Shown piece by piece: positions 57,413 to 64,000 of a stretch of DNA of 64,000 nucleotides. Source of the DNA: Bacteroidia bacterium (lineage in GTDB: Bacteria; Bacteroidota; Bacteroidia; Flavobacteriales_D; Cryomorphaceae); contig JAUICL010000002.1 in NCBI GenBank assembly GCA_030427905.1, forward strand, positions 558,001 to 622,000. Reading direction: 5' to 3'. The notes under the pieces are model-generated. The model was not told the DNA's origin and made no database searches. It was given only the letters and a program-made list of their open reading frames with translations. The position numbers were made by a program, and so were the translations under genes. Position 1 is the first letter of the stretch. Each line of letters begins with the position of its first letter.

Positions 57413-58009
57413 TTATTTTGTAGTTTGATCGCTAGTTCCTGTATCAGAATTTTTTTGTGTCATTCTTAGACGTCTCATATCTTCTACATCTCGAGAAATG
57501 TCATGCAAGTTATGTTTCACTTCTTTCAATTCTGTATCTATATCATCCACTTTATCTTCAATTCTCTGAATATCACCTTTGGATTGTTCATTGAAAAAAC
57601 TAATTACAACAAAGACAATTACCACAAGCCCGCCTACTATCCAAAAAAATAGATTTCTCGATATGAACCCGGTCCTTATACTATTTCCTTCGTTACGAAT
57701 CTTCTCATGTATCCCGGCTATTTGATCACTAGTGCTTTTTGCATCTTCCCGCATTTCCGATCTCAATTCGGTTAATTTGATCTCAGCCCAATTTCGAATT
57801 GATTCAATTTCTTCCGAAACAGATTTCTCTGGGTTAGAATTGGTCTGTTCTTCACTGAAGCTTTGATGGGTTTGATATAACGTCGAGTCTTGCTCATGGA
57901 TATTTTCTTGGGTCTCATCATAGTCTATGAAGCGACCAAACCTTCGCTCGTAATCTAAAAGCTTTTTCTTTAAATTCTTCTCGTTTCCTTTCCGCCGCCT
58001 ATTGCCCAT
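57413..58009 (-). CDS. Membrane-anchored coiled-coil protein, second gene of unknown cassette
   Basis: 198 residues, no signal peptide. Very basic start (GNRRRKGNEKNLKKK), a long charged coiled region (about 40-110), one membrane helix (about 122-144), a further coiled coil (IQRIEDKVDDIDTELKEVKH) and a hydrophilic tail. N terminus most likely cytoplasmic. The start overlaps the upstream gene by 11 bp, indicating coupled translation. AT-rich compared with its surroundings. Function unknown. Confidence 0.75.
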   Translation of the reverse strand: MGNRRRKGNEKNLKKKLLDYERRFGRFIDYDETQENIHEQDSTLYQTHQSFSEEQTNSNPEKSVSEEIESIRNWAEIKLTELRSEMREDAKSTSDQIAGIHEKIRNEGNSIRTGFISRNLFFWIVGGLVVIVFVVISFFNEQSKGDIQRIEDKVDDIDTELKEVKHNLHDISRDVEDMRRLRMTQKNSDTGTSDQTTK

Positions 58010-58706
58010 ATATATCAGAAAGTTTTTGGTAGAGGTTGCTTTCTATATCAAGTGATGTATCATAAATATTCCTGATTTCACTCTCACTTACTGCTTTATC
58101 TCCAGCTTTGTTGATAACATAATTGTCCGTATCGATTGCAAAACCACCCTTACTTATTGATTTTTTATGCTTGAAGTTTTGAGCAATCCAAGGATCATCT
58201 TTTCGAATTGGCCCAATCTTATATCTACCAGATGGATAAGTTATTGTGAGGCTTGCATCCCTGACAGGGAAATCTTCGATAAGCGCTTCATTAGTAAAGA
58301 CTTTCACAAATTTTGAGACAGTTCCATCAGGGGACCCACTTTGTGGAACGTATGAGCCCATAATCCTGCAACCAACCCTACGAATTTTGGGGCGTTTTAA
58401 AACTGAATTGAATACAGCAAAGACTTTTTCGAAGGTTTCAAGGAACGAATCTTCATTTAATGCGCATTCATCTATAAATGAAAGCCGATTTATTCCTACA
58501 AATACACGTTTTGTGATCTCATCTTGGTATTCGGAGTCAAACACTTCTACTGTATCCACTGAAATCTTCCATGACTTTGCATTCAACTGATCTATTTCTA
58601 ATAGTTTATCTGAAATCTCTCCTCTTTTATCAATTATAGATGATACCGAATCGTATCTTAATTCAAGAATTAATTTTCTATTTGATATGAAGTTCTTCTT
58701 AATCAT
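57999..58706 (-). CDS. TIGR04255-like hypothetical protein, first gene of cassette
   Basis: 235 residues, cytoplasmic. The pattern (NRKLILELRYDS near the start, FSKVFAVFNSVLKRPKIRRVGCR-type core split as EKVFAVFNSVLKRPK and RVGCRIMGSYV) recalls the sporadic TIGR04255 family, but I cannot verify this. A TATTTTTG box ends 7 bp before the ATG. Overlaps the downstream membrane-protein gene by 11 bp, so the two probably form one unit. Function unknown; sporadic families of this type are often accessory or defence genes. Confidence 0.65.
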   Translation of the reverse strand: MIKKNFISNRKLILELRYDSVSSIIDKRGEISDKLLEIDQLNAKSWKISVDTVEVFDSEYQDEITKRVFVGINRLSFIDECALNEDSFLETFEKVFAVFNSVLKRPKIRRVGCRIMGSYVPQSGSPDGTVSKFVKVFTNEALIEDFPVRDASLTITYPSGRYKIGPIRKDDPWIAQNFKHKKSISKGGFAIDTDNYVINKAGDKAVSESEIRNIYDTSLDIESNLYQKLSDIYGQ

Positions 58707-59058
58707 GATGGGTCAAAAATATTGTTAGTACCAGGGCAATAAAAATATTCGTCTCTTTTAGGCTGTCCATAGTTCATGTTAAAAATATGAAAATCCGAAT
58801 AAGTAGTCGAAGGGACATTTTCAAATTGAGAAAGACCACATAATTTACATTATGTTAAATAGCATTTTCAAACCATCTCCCGCTGTCTAGTATACTATGC
58901 GAATCAATTATTTCGCACAGAGCATTATAAATGATTTTTAAACCGAAATACGGGCTTTATTTCTCCCCCAGAATTCGTGTAGAGATTTTTATGCCGAAAT
59001 ATGTCCAGGAAATTGAAACGAGTTTGAAACAAGTTTGTTTGGCGTAAACGTCCGCAAA
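58707..59058. other. 352-bp AT-rich gap
   Basis: Contains the -7 box of the downstream cassette (58714-58721) and no ORF worth listing. Strongly A/T-biased compared with the housekeeping genes. No hairpin or repeat obvious by eye. Confidence 0.45.
58714..58721 (-). promoter_or_regulatory. -7 box of the two-gene cassette
   Basis: Minus strand TATTTTTG, exact TA-N2-TTTG, 7 bp before the ATG at 58706; the same octamer and similar spacing precede the methyltransferase gene (26914-26907). Confidence 0.5.
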
Positions 59059-59427
59059 TTATTTCTCCAGTGCCTTGCTTAGTGAATCTCGTCGAAATTT
59101 GAGCTCCAAAAGAATACTGTCCTGGTTGGCGAGATTTACGCGAGCCTTATCGATGGTCACGCGTTTCATTTCAATATCCCGGCGAATTTTCGCTTTCATA
59201 CCTTCGGTATTCGCCATTTCCACGTTTTGCTCCAATCGCTCGATCTGCTCGCCCTGCTCCGTTATAATCTGGAGTTCTGCGTCGCGGCGATCTTCCAACA
59301 TATAGATGGCGTGATCGAGATCTTCGATGCCAAGGGCCCTTTCCTTCTCATCGGGTATTCCAACGCAGCTATTTAACATAATATAGATAGCGGCAAGGAA
59401 AAGTGATTTTGACAAATGGCAATTCAT
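59059..59427 (-). CDS. Small coiled-coil lipoprotein
   Basis: 122 residues. Lipoprotein signal with lipobox MLNSC (Cys21), then an almost continuous coiled coil (about 40-120, for example QGEQIERLEQNVEMANTEG). Probably outer-membrane attached. Function unknown. Confidence 0.72.
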   Translation of the reverse strand: MNCHLSKSLFLAAIYIMLNSCVGIPDEKERALGIEDLDHAIYMLEDRRDAELQIITEQGEQIERLEQNVEMANTEGMKAKIRRDIEMKRVTIDKARVNLANQDSILLELKFRRDSLSKALEK

Positions 59428-59570
59428 ATCGCGAAAATAACTTTGAATGCATAATTTCGAATGGGGAATGACAATTTTCCTTTTAGTTCATTAGTTTTTC
59501 CCACTTGCAGATACGCCATTAATCGTATTCTTCCTAATTAACATCTGCGAGTAACTACGGTTAACGGCTC

Positions 59571-59737
59571 CCCGTTTTCCCACCAGTGCAGATGAATCAA
59601 ATATTGCAGACGACCGACAGGGAGCGAAAGATTTGTTCAGCGTTTCGGAAGGCCGTTAAATTCTAAAAACGGCCTGGAGAAGCACCTTTGGGAAAACAGG
59701 GAATTTTTGTTCCTTTTGTTTCCATAGACAAAAGGAA
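59571..59737. repeat. Structured intergenic element with nested inverted repeats
   Basis: Outer pairs CCC/GGG (59571-59573 with 59699-59701) and GTTTTCCCA/TGGGAAAAC (59574-59582 with 59689-59697), next GTGC/GCAC (59586-59589 with 59682-59685), then an inner hairpin GGCCGTT/AACGGCC (59651-59657 with 59668-59674). It is followed by a perfect 10-bp hairpin TTCCTTTTGT/ACAAAAGGAA (59710-59737). Probably a dispersed, non-coding element. Confidence 0.65.
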
Positions 59738-59943
59738 AAGAAAGGAAAACGATCTATATCAGATTACTTGAGTTTGATTGAGAGTATCATCTATTCTATA
59801 GGAACCTCAAATACATTTGAGTGAAAACTTTAGCTCACAACCCTCTTACCCTTCATACTTAATTATCAACAGTTAAGGTAAAAGCGTAAAGAGTTGTCCT
59901 CCCTACTCTATTCTCACGCCCAACCATAAGCTTTGGTTTAACT

Positions 59944-60003
59944 CGTCCTTCTCGATACACCACTGATACTCCCACAGGTCGATCAGTGCCACTCGAATTG
60001 ACT
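59944..60003. repeat. 60-bp interspersed repeat, copy 1
   Basis: 51 of 60 positions identical to copy 2 (63700-63759). Contains stem CACTGAT (59961-59967) with ATCAGTG (59982-59988), loop with CC...GG, and a conserved end CACTCGAATTGACT. Lies between the lipoprotein and TPR genes. Confidence 0.8.
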
Positions 60004-60024
60004 AAATAAAAAAACATTAATATC

Positions 60025-60056
60025 AAAAAAGCCCTTCCAAAACTGAAAGGGCTTTT
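60025..60056 (-). terminator. Terminator of the TPR gene
   Basis: Stem 60027-60036 with 60047-60056 (AAAAGCCCTT/AAGGGCTTTT), 10-nt loop. On the minus strand it is followed by a run of T, 22 bp after the stop of the TPR gene. Confidence 0.85.
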
Positions 60057-60077
60057 AATATTGAGAGAAAGAACTCC

Positions 60078-61214
60078 TTAGTTCGCTCCTTCCATTTTCT
60101 TTTTGATATCGAGATACTTATCATTCTCGCCGAGCAATCCGTAAAGCTGCTTCAAAGATCCCATAGCCGACATATCAGTTGGGTCAATCTCGTGAGCGCG
60201 CTCTAGGTAAGGCTGTGACTTAACAAACACCTGCTTGGCTTCTTCTCTTGCCGCAGCGTATTTCTTGTTGTCTTCGATTGAGTTGGCAGCGTCGTTCATC
60301 TCTACACCTTTGTTGAAGTAAAGTGCTCCCAAGTTGTAAACGGCATCGAAGTAATCGGGATCGATGTCGATAGCTTTTTGGTAAGCCGCAGCTGCTTCTT
60401 CTGTTCTTCCCAAGTTGTCGTATACAACGCCAAGTGAGAAGTGCAATTGCTTGTTGTTTGGCTCTTTTTCAATGGCCAGTTTCAAGTTGTTTTCAGCTTC
60501 TTCAAACTTGTTGTTCTTTAAGTAGTAGTTCAACTCATAAACGATCAAGTCAGCGTCTTCTGGGTATTTTGTTCTTCCTTCTTGTACGATAGCCAAGTAC
60601 TCTTCTGGCTGCTCATTGCGCTGGTACAAGTTGGCTAGGTATAGGTACATTTTAGCGCCTAGGTAATCTACTTCAATTGCTTTTTTGTAGTAGGTGATCG
60701 CCGTTTCAAAGTCTTCTGACTGCTCAGCAGAAAGAGCGGCATTGTACACAGCCAAGGTGTCGACATATCCCATTCCTTCAGCGGCATTGGCACCAGCCAT
60801 AAACAAGTCTTTGGCTTTGGCGTATTCCTGTGCGTTGTAGGCCTGAATACCCATATTGATGATCAGGTTTTGCGACTGGGCAGCTCCCAATTTATTCTCT
60901 TTTTCCCAACGGCCTTTGGTGTCGAGCTCCATGGCTTTCTGGTAAGATTCGAGAGCGGTAAGCGCTGCTGTTCCCTTATCTACTCCAAAATCGTCTGTAC
61001 TCACGGCAATGCCTTGGTAGATTTGACCACGGTATCTCCAGGTCTTCTCTTGCATTGACGTTTTCTCGTGTTGAGTAGCTGGCTCAATGTATTCTACAGC
61101 CTTATCATATTCACCTGCCTTCATGGAATTGTAGGCAGATACCACTTTTGAACTTTGCGCCATCGTCGCCGTAGCAGACGCAGCGGTAAAAAGAAGAATT
61201 AGTACGCGTTTCAT
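60078..61214 (-). CDS. Tetratricopeptide-repeat protein
   Basis: 378 residues. Signal peptide (to about TATMAQ, residue 19), then at least seven TPR motifs spread over 30-370 (AVEYIEPATQHEKT, SYQKAMELDTKG, YYKKAIEVDYLG, AYQKAIDIDPDYFDAV, ERAHEIDPTD). Periplasmic scaffold or assembly factor is typical. Start 61214 chosen at the signal peptide; a six-residue longer frame exists. Preceded by its terminator-facing neighbour, divergent from the helicase gene. Confidence 0.92.
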   Translation of the reverse strand: MKRVLILLFTAASATATMAQSSKVVSAYNSMKAGEYDKAVEYIEPATQHEKTSMQEKTWRYRGQIYQGIAVSTDDFGVDKGTAALTALESYQKAMELDTKGRWEKENKLGAAQSQNLIINMGIQAYNAQEYAKAKDLFMAGANAAEGMGYVDTLAVYNAALSAEQSEDFETAITYYKKAIEVDYLGAKMYLYLANLYQRNEQPEEYLAIVQEGRTKYPEDADLIVYELNYYLKNNKFEEAENNLKLAIEKEPNNKQLHFSLGVVYDNLGRTEEAAAAYQKAIDIDPDYFDAVYNLGALYFNKGVEMNDAANSIEDNKKYAAAREEAKQVFVKSQPYLERAHEIDPTDMSAMGSLKQLYGLLGENDKYLDIKKKMEGAN

Positions 61215-61388
61215 TCTGTGTTTTTTAATCATTAACCCATCCCTTTCAAAATAAGTGCCAAAGGACGGTTTCGGCTCGCAAAATTAATGCTTTGGCCGTC
61301 TTCTGCAAGGAATAAGGATGTTTTAAGAAGCTGTATTCCACATTTTAGAATGGGTGATTTGCTCATTTTTCAACCCGCTTAGAATCTT

Positions 61389-61396
61389 TACCTTCG
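61389..61396 (+). promoter_or_regulatory. -7 box of helicase gene
   Basis: TACCTTCG, one mismatch to TA-N2-TTTG, 4 bp before the ATG at 61401. A TTTG (61358-61361) lies upstream but with a 27-bp spacer, longer than usual. Confidence 0.35.
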
Positions 61397-61400
61397 GCTT

Positions 61401-63674
61401 ATGGACACTTTGGTGAAGAAGGAAGGAGAAAAAACGCCCGCCCAGCTGGCCGCTGAGTTTATCGCATCTACGGGGCGTCACGTTTTTCTGACGGGAAAGG
61501 CCGGTACGGGAAAGACCACTTTTCTAAGAAAAATGGCCGAAGAAACGCACAAGAAGTTTCTGATTCTGGCGCCTACGGGTATCGCAGCGCTAAACGCGGG
61601 TGGTGTGACGATTCATTCCCAGTTTCTCTTCCCACTTGGGGCTTTTATTCCCGAAATGGTCAATCTCAGCGAAGCCGAGCACGGGAAGTTTTACACGCCC
61701 AAGACCCTGGCCATTCGCCATCCGCTCAACGCCGTCCGGAAACAGGTACTGCGCGACATCGATCTCCTGATTATCGACGAGGTGAGTATGCTGCGCGCCG
61801 ATATACTCGACGCCATCGACGAAAGATTGCGCTCGGTTCGCGGCTATCGAAGCAAGCCTTTTGGCGGGGTACAGCTCCTGCTCATCGGCGATTTGCTCCA
61901 GCTCCCCCCTATTGTTCGCGATCAGGAATGGCGCGTGCTGAAAAAGTACTATCCATCTATGCATTTCTTTTCGAGTCGGGCGCTTCGGCAGGATGGATAT
62001 GCTTACGTGGAGCTAGATAAGGTATACCGTCAGGAAGATGAGCGGTTTATTTCCATCCTAAACAACCTGCGAAACGACGCCTGTACCCAGGAAGATATTG
62101 CTGAGCTCAATAAGCACTACCGCGCCGATGCCGATAGAATACCCAATACCATAACGCTGACTACCCACAATAGGCAAGCCGATGGCATCAATCAGAAAGA
62201 ATTGGACGGTCTGGATGGAAAGGAATCTCGGTTCTCAGCCAAAGTATCGGGTGATTTTCCCGAAGGGATGTACCCCATGCCTTCTGAGCTAGCCTTTAAG
62301 GAAGGAGCGCAAATCATGTTTGTGAAAAACGATAATGTCGAAAACCGGTTTTACAACGGGAAGCTCGGAAAAATTGAATCGATCGAGAAATCGCACATCA
62401 AGGTGAAGCTGGCGGGTGAAGAAACGGTGATCAAGATTGAGCCCATGCTTTGGGAAAACATCAAATACACGGTAGACGATCAGAAAGAACTTCAGGAAGA
62501 AAAGGTGGGGAAATTTGAACAGTACCCGATCAAACTAGCCTGGGCCGTGACGGTTCACAAGAGCCAGGGACTTACCTTCGACCGTGCCATTATAGATGTG
62601 GGGAGCGCCTTTGCTCCAGGACAAGTATACGTTGCTCTATCGCGACTCCGATCTCTGGATGGGCTCACCTTGCGCACCAAGATCACCCCTTCGGCTATCT
62701 CCACCGATCGCGATGTGCAAACGTTTCAATCTATCAGAGATCGACAAACCGACTTGGAAACACAACTCCGTCAAGGTCAGAAAGTCTATTTGGAAGAAGC
62801 CTTGATTTCCACTTTCGACTTTGACTCTATAACCCGACAAATCACCTATATCCAAAACAAATCGGGTAAAAAAATGGAGTTCTCGGAAGAAGATATGCGA
62901 GAAGCCTTGCCCAATTTGAAGATGAAGTTTCTCTCTGAAATCAAGAACACCCAGATCTTTCAGAATCAACTGCGGATACTTCTTCGAGATGAAGATTTCC
63001 AAAAACTAAAGGATCGCATTGAAAAGGGATCGGTATACTACCTAAACTTTCTCTACGACGGGCTCTACGACTGCCTTCTGCATATGGAAGATGCAGCTCA
63101 GTTTGCACGCACCAAGACGTACGTAGGTCAACTCGGCGAGCTCGATCAGCTTATTATGAAATCGATAGCCCGCTTACAGATGATTGGGCGGATGGTGAAC
63201 TCCATAGTAGATCACGCGCCACTCGAAGGCATGGCTGAAGACGGCAGAAAGCGAAGAGCTAAGCGCGAGGCGTTTCTCGCCAAGATTGAAGCCCATCTCA
63301 AGGCCAATCCCCGACAAGGCGTATCGAAGACAGGAAGGCGAAAAAAGAAAGGACCTACTCAAAAAGGAGCGACATACGAAGAAACCTACCGCCTGGTAAA
63401 AGATGGTTTGTCGGTGAAGAATATCGCCATCAAGCGTTCTTTTTCTGAGTCGACTATCGAATCGCACGTGGCTCGGGGTATTAGTGAAGGTCGGCTAGAG
63501 CCCGGGAGTTTTTTGGAGAAGGACCAAATCACCGAGATTTCAGGGGTGTTTGACCAGGATGGTCAGCGCAATCTCTCGGATGTACACGCCGAGCTCAAGG
63601 GTAAATATTCCTACGGTCAAATCAGGATGGTTCAGGCCTTTTTGCGCAGAGAATCTGGTGAATTGAGTGAGTGA
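61401..63674 (+). CDS. Pif1-like SF1B helicase with C-terminal helix-turn-helix
   Basis: 757 residues. Walker A GKAGTGKTT (32-40), Walker B DLLIIDEVSML (121-131), motif III LLLIGDLLQLPP, then VTVHKSQGLTFDRAI (motif V) and YVALSRLRSLDGL (motif VI): a 5'-3' DNA helicase of the Pif1/RecD2 type. After a basic linker (about 610-660) a HTH_40-type domain (EETYRLVKDGLSVKNIAIKR) ends the protein. Likely helps resolve unusual DNA structures at forks. Divergent from the TPR gene. Confidence 0.92.
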   Translation: MDTLVKKEGEKTPAQLAAEFIASTGRHVFLTGKAGTGKTTFLRKMAEETHKKFLILAPTGIAALNAGGVTIHSQFLFPLGAFIPEMVNLSEAEHGKFYTPKTLAIRHPLNAVRKQVLRDIDLLIIDEVSMLRADILDAIDERLRSVRGYRSKPFGGVQLLLIGDLLQLPPIVRDQEWRVLKKYYPSMHFFSSRALRQDGYAYVELDKVYRQEDERFISILNNLRNDACTQEDIAELNKHYRADADRIPNTITLTTHNRQADGINQKELDGLDGKESRFSAKVSGDFPEGMYPMPSELAFKEGAQIMFVKNDNVENRFYNGKLGKIESIEKSHIKVKLAGEETVIKIEPMLWENIKYTVDDQKELQEEKVGKFEQYPIKLAWAVTVHKSQGLTFDRAIIDVGSAFAPGQVYVALSRLRSLDGLTLRTKITPSAISTDRDVQTFQSIRDRQTDLETQLRQGQKVYLEEALISTFDFDSITRQITYIQNKSGKKMEFSEEDMREALPNLKMKFLSEIKNTQIFQNQLRILLRDEDFQKLKDRIEKGSVYYLNFLYDGLYDCLLHMEDAAQFARTKTYVGQLGELDQLIMKSIARLQMIGRMVNSIVDHAPLEGMAEDGRKRRAKREAFLAKIEAHLKANPRQGVSKTGRRKKKGPTQKGATYEETYRLVKDGLSVKNIAIKRSFSESTIESHVARGISEGRLEPGSFLEKDQITEISGVFDQDGQRNLSDVHAELKGKYSYGQIRMVQAFLRRESGELSE

Positions 63675-63699
63675 GTCTTACCAATTGCCGTCCATAATA

Positions 63700-63759
63700 C
63701 GTCATTCTCGATAAACCGCTGATGCTCCCTTAGGTCGATCAGCAGCACTCGAATTGACT
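63700..63759. repeat. 60-bp interspersed repeat, copy 2
   Basis: Partner of 59944-60003, 85 percent identical by direct count. Stem GCTGAT (63718-63723) with ATCAGC (63738-63743); relative to copy 1 the third pair is changed from A-T to G-C, a compensatory change. Lies 25 bp after the helicase stop. Confidence 0.8.
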
Positions 63760-63921
63760 CGATTTCGTTTCAACTCAAGTTTAAAGAAGAATCAGCGATA
63801 AAGAATAAGTTTTCACAAATCCCGTTGGTATTTACACTACTTAACAATCATTAACGGGATTATCTTTTCCCAAATTCGATTCTTAGAAGTAGTTTCACCG
63901 CAACTCAAGCAATCTCGCCAT

Positions 63922-64000
63922 ATGAAGACCAAGTTCATATACATCGGTGGTGCTGTCATCGCCTTGATCATTATTATTTTTATCGCCACTTCAGGGTCGA
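63922..64000 (+). CDS. Start of membrane-anchored protein, cut by window end
   Basis: Begins MKTKFIYIGGAVIALII: Lys-rich N terminus and one hydrophobic helix, open to the last base. The fit is with a membrane-anchored periplasmic protein such as an adaptor, but 26 residues do not allow a family. Confidence 0.5.
   Translation, partial: MKTKFIYIGGAVIALIIIIFIATSGS

Larger units (their letters stand above)
59428..60077. other. 650-bp intergenic region with two repeat types
   Basis: No ORF. Holds the structured element 59571-59737, the first copy of the 60-bp repeat (59944-60003) and the terminator of the TPR gene (60025-60056). Confidence 0.6.

Noticed and set aside
57277-57423. 48-codon plus-strand frame starting GTG in the gap before the cassette
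   Set aside because: Too short and overlapping a better gene; kept only as a possible remnant.
61245-61260. Minus-strand TGGCAC-N5-TTGAA resembling a sigma-54 promoter before the TPR gene
   Set aside because: The essential C at -12 is A, no palindromic enhancer is visible upstream, and the TPR gene has no neighbouring regulator. Probably chance.
1-64000. tRNA, rRNA and CRISPR arrays
   Set aside because: No cloverleaf, rRNA-like stretch or regularly spaced direct repeat was found in the intergenic regions on reading both strands.

Overview
The window is a protein-dense stretch (about 58 genes, no rRNA, tRNA or CRISPR seen) from a member of the Bacteroidota, most likely a marine or freshwater Flavobacteriales-type bacterium (Cryomorphaceae-like). 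The evidence is two proteins with gliding-motility/type B C-terminal domains and one M36 protease with a type A 'YPNP' C-terminal domain (both type IX secretion signals), LytS-type kinase, bestrophin, PaiB and DUF2147 families typical of the phylum, near absence of Shine-Dalgarno sequences, and repeated TA-N2-TTTG promoter boxes of the Bacteroidota sigma-A type. The taxon is an inference from these traits.

Layout. 1-2.4 kb: 3' part of gyrA. 2.4-9.7 kb: a sigma-54 type two-component system (kinase plus NtrC-family regulator) divergent from a MacA/ABC/FtsX-type exporter; the gap between them holds a palindrome, a half-site and a sigma-54-like promoter. 9.8-14.5 kb: Lrp regulator, coiled-coil membrane protein, HD hydrolase, universal stress protein, esterase with TPR tail, lipoprotein. 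14.6-20.9 kb: an RND tripartite efflux operon with a small HEAT-like gene, preceded by a minus-strand terminator-like hairpin. 21.2-25.5 kb: secreted S9 peptidase, SDR, glycosyltransferase, then a predicted PD-(D/E)XK nuclease tail-to-tail with an SPPY amino-methyltransferase (25.5-26.9 kb), together a probable restriction-modification pair of no family I recognise. 27-34.5 kb: Tet-like MFS exporter and two large T9SS cargo proteins. 34.7-44.7 kb: DUF2147, CBS, bestrophin, glutathione peroxidase, sulfotransferase, CoA-transferase, a MoxR-like AAA/VWA pair, thioesterase, SRPBCC, PaiB and TraB/GumN proteins. 44.9-57.1 kb: a third T9SS cargo, hydrolase, a short LytS kinase with two unknown proteins, RraA-like protein, an Ada-type AraC/Ogt gene split by an in-frame stop, an outer-membrane protein, Crp regulator, DoxX and FMN reductase genes. 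57.1-60.1 kb: an AT-rich, gene-poor stretch with a two-gene cassette of unknown function, a lipoprotein and two kinds of structured repeat. 60.1-64 kb: TPR protein, Pif1-like helicase, a second copy of the 60-bp repeat and the start of a membrane protein that runs off the end.

Points that stand out: the regulator/exporter intergenic region, the restriction-modification candidate whose methyltransferase looks internally duplicated, the Ada fission, the structured intergenic elements, promoter boxes so close to start codons that leaderless mRNAs are likely, and convergent gene pairs repeatedly packed with 0-4 bp between stop codons.
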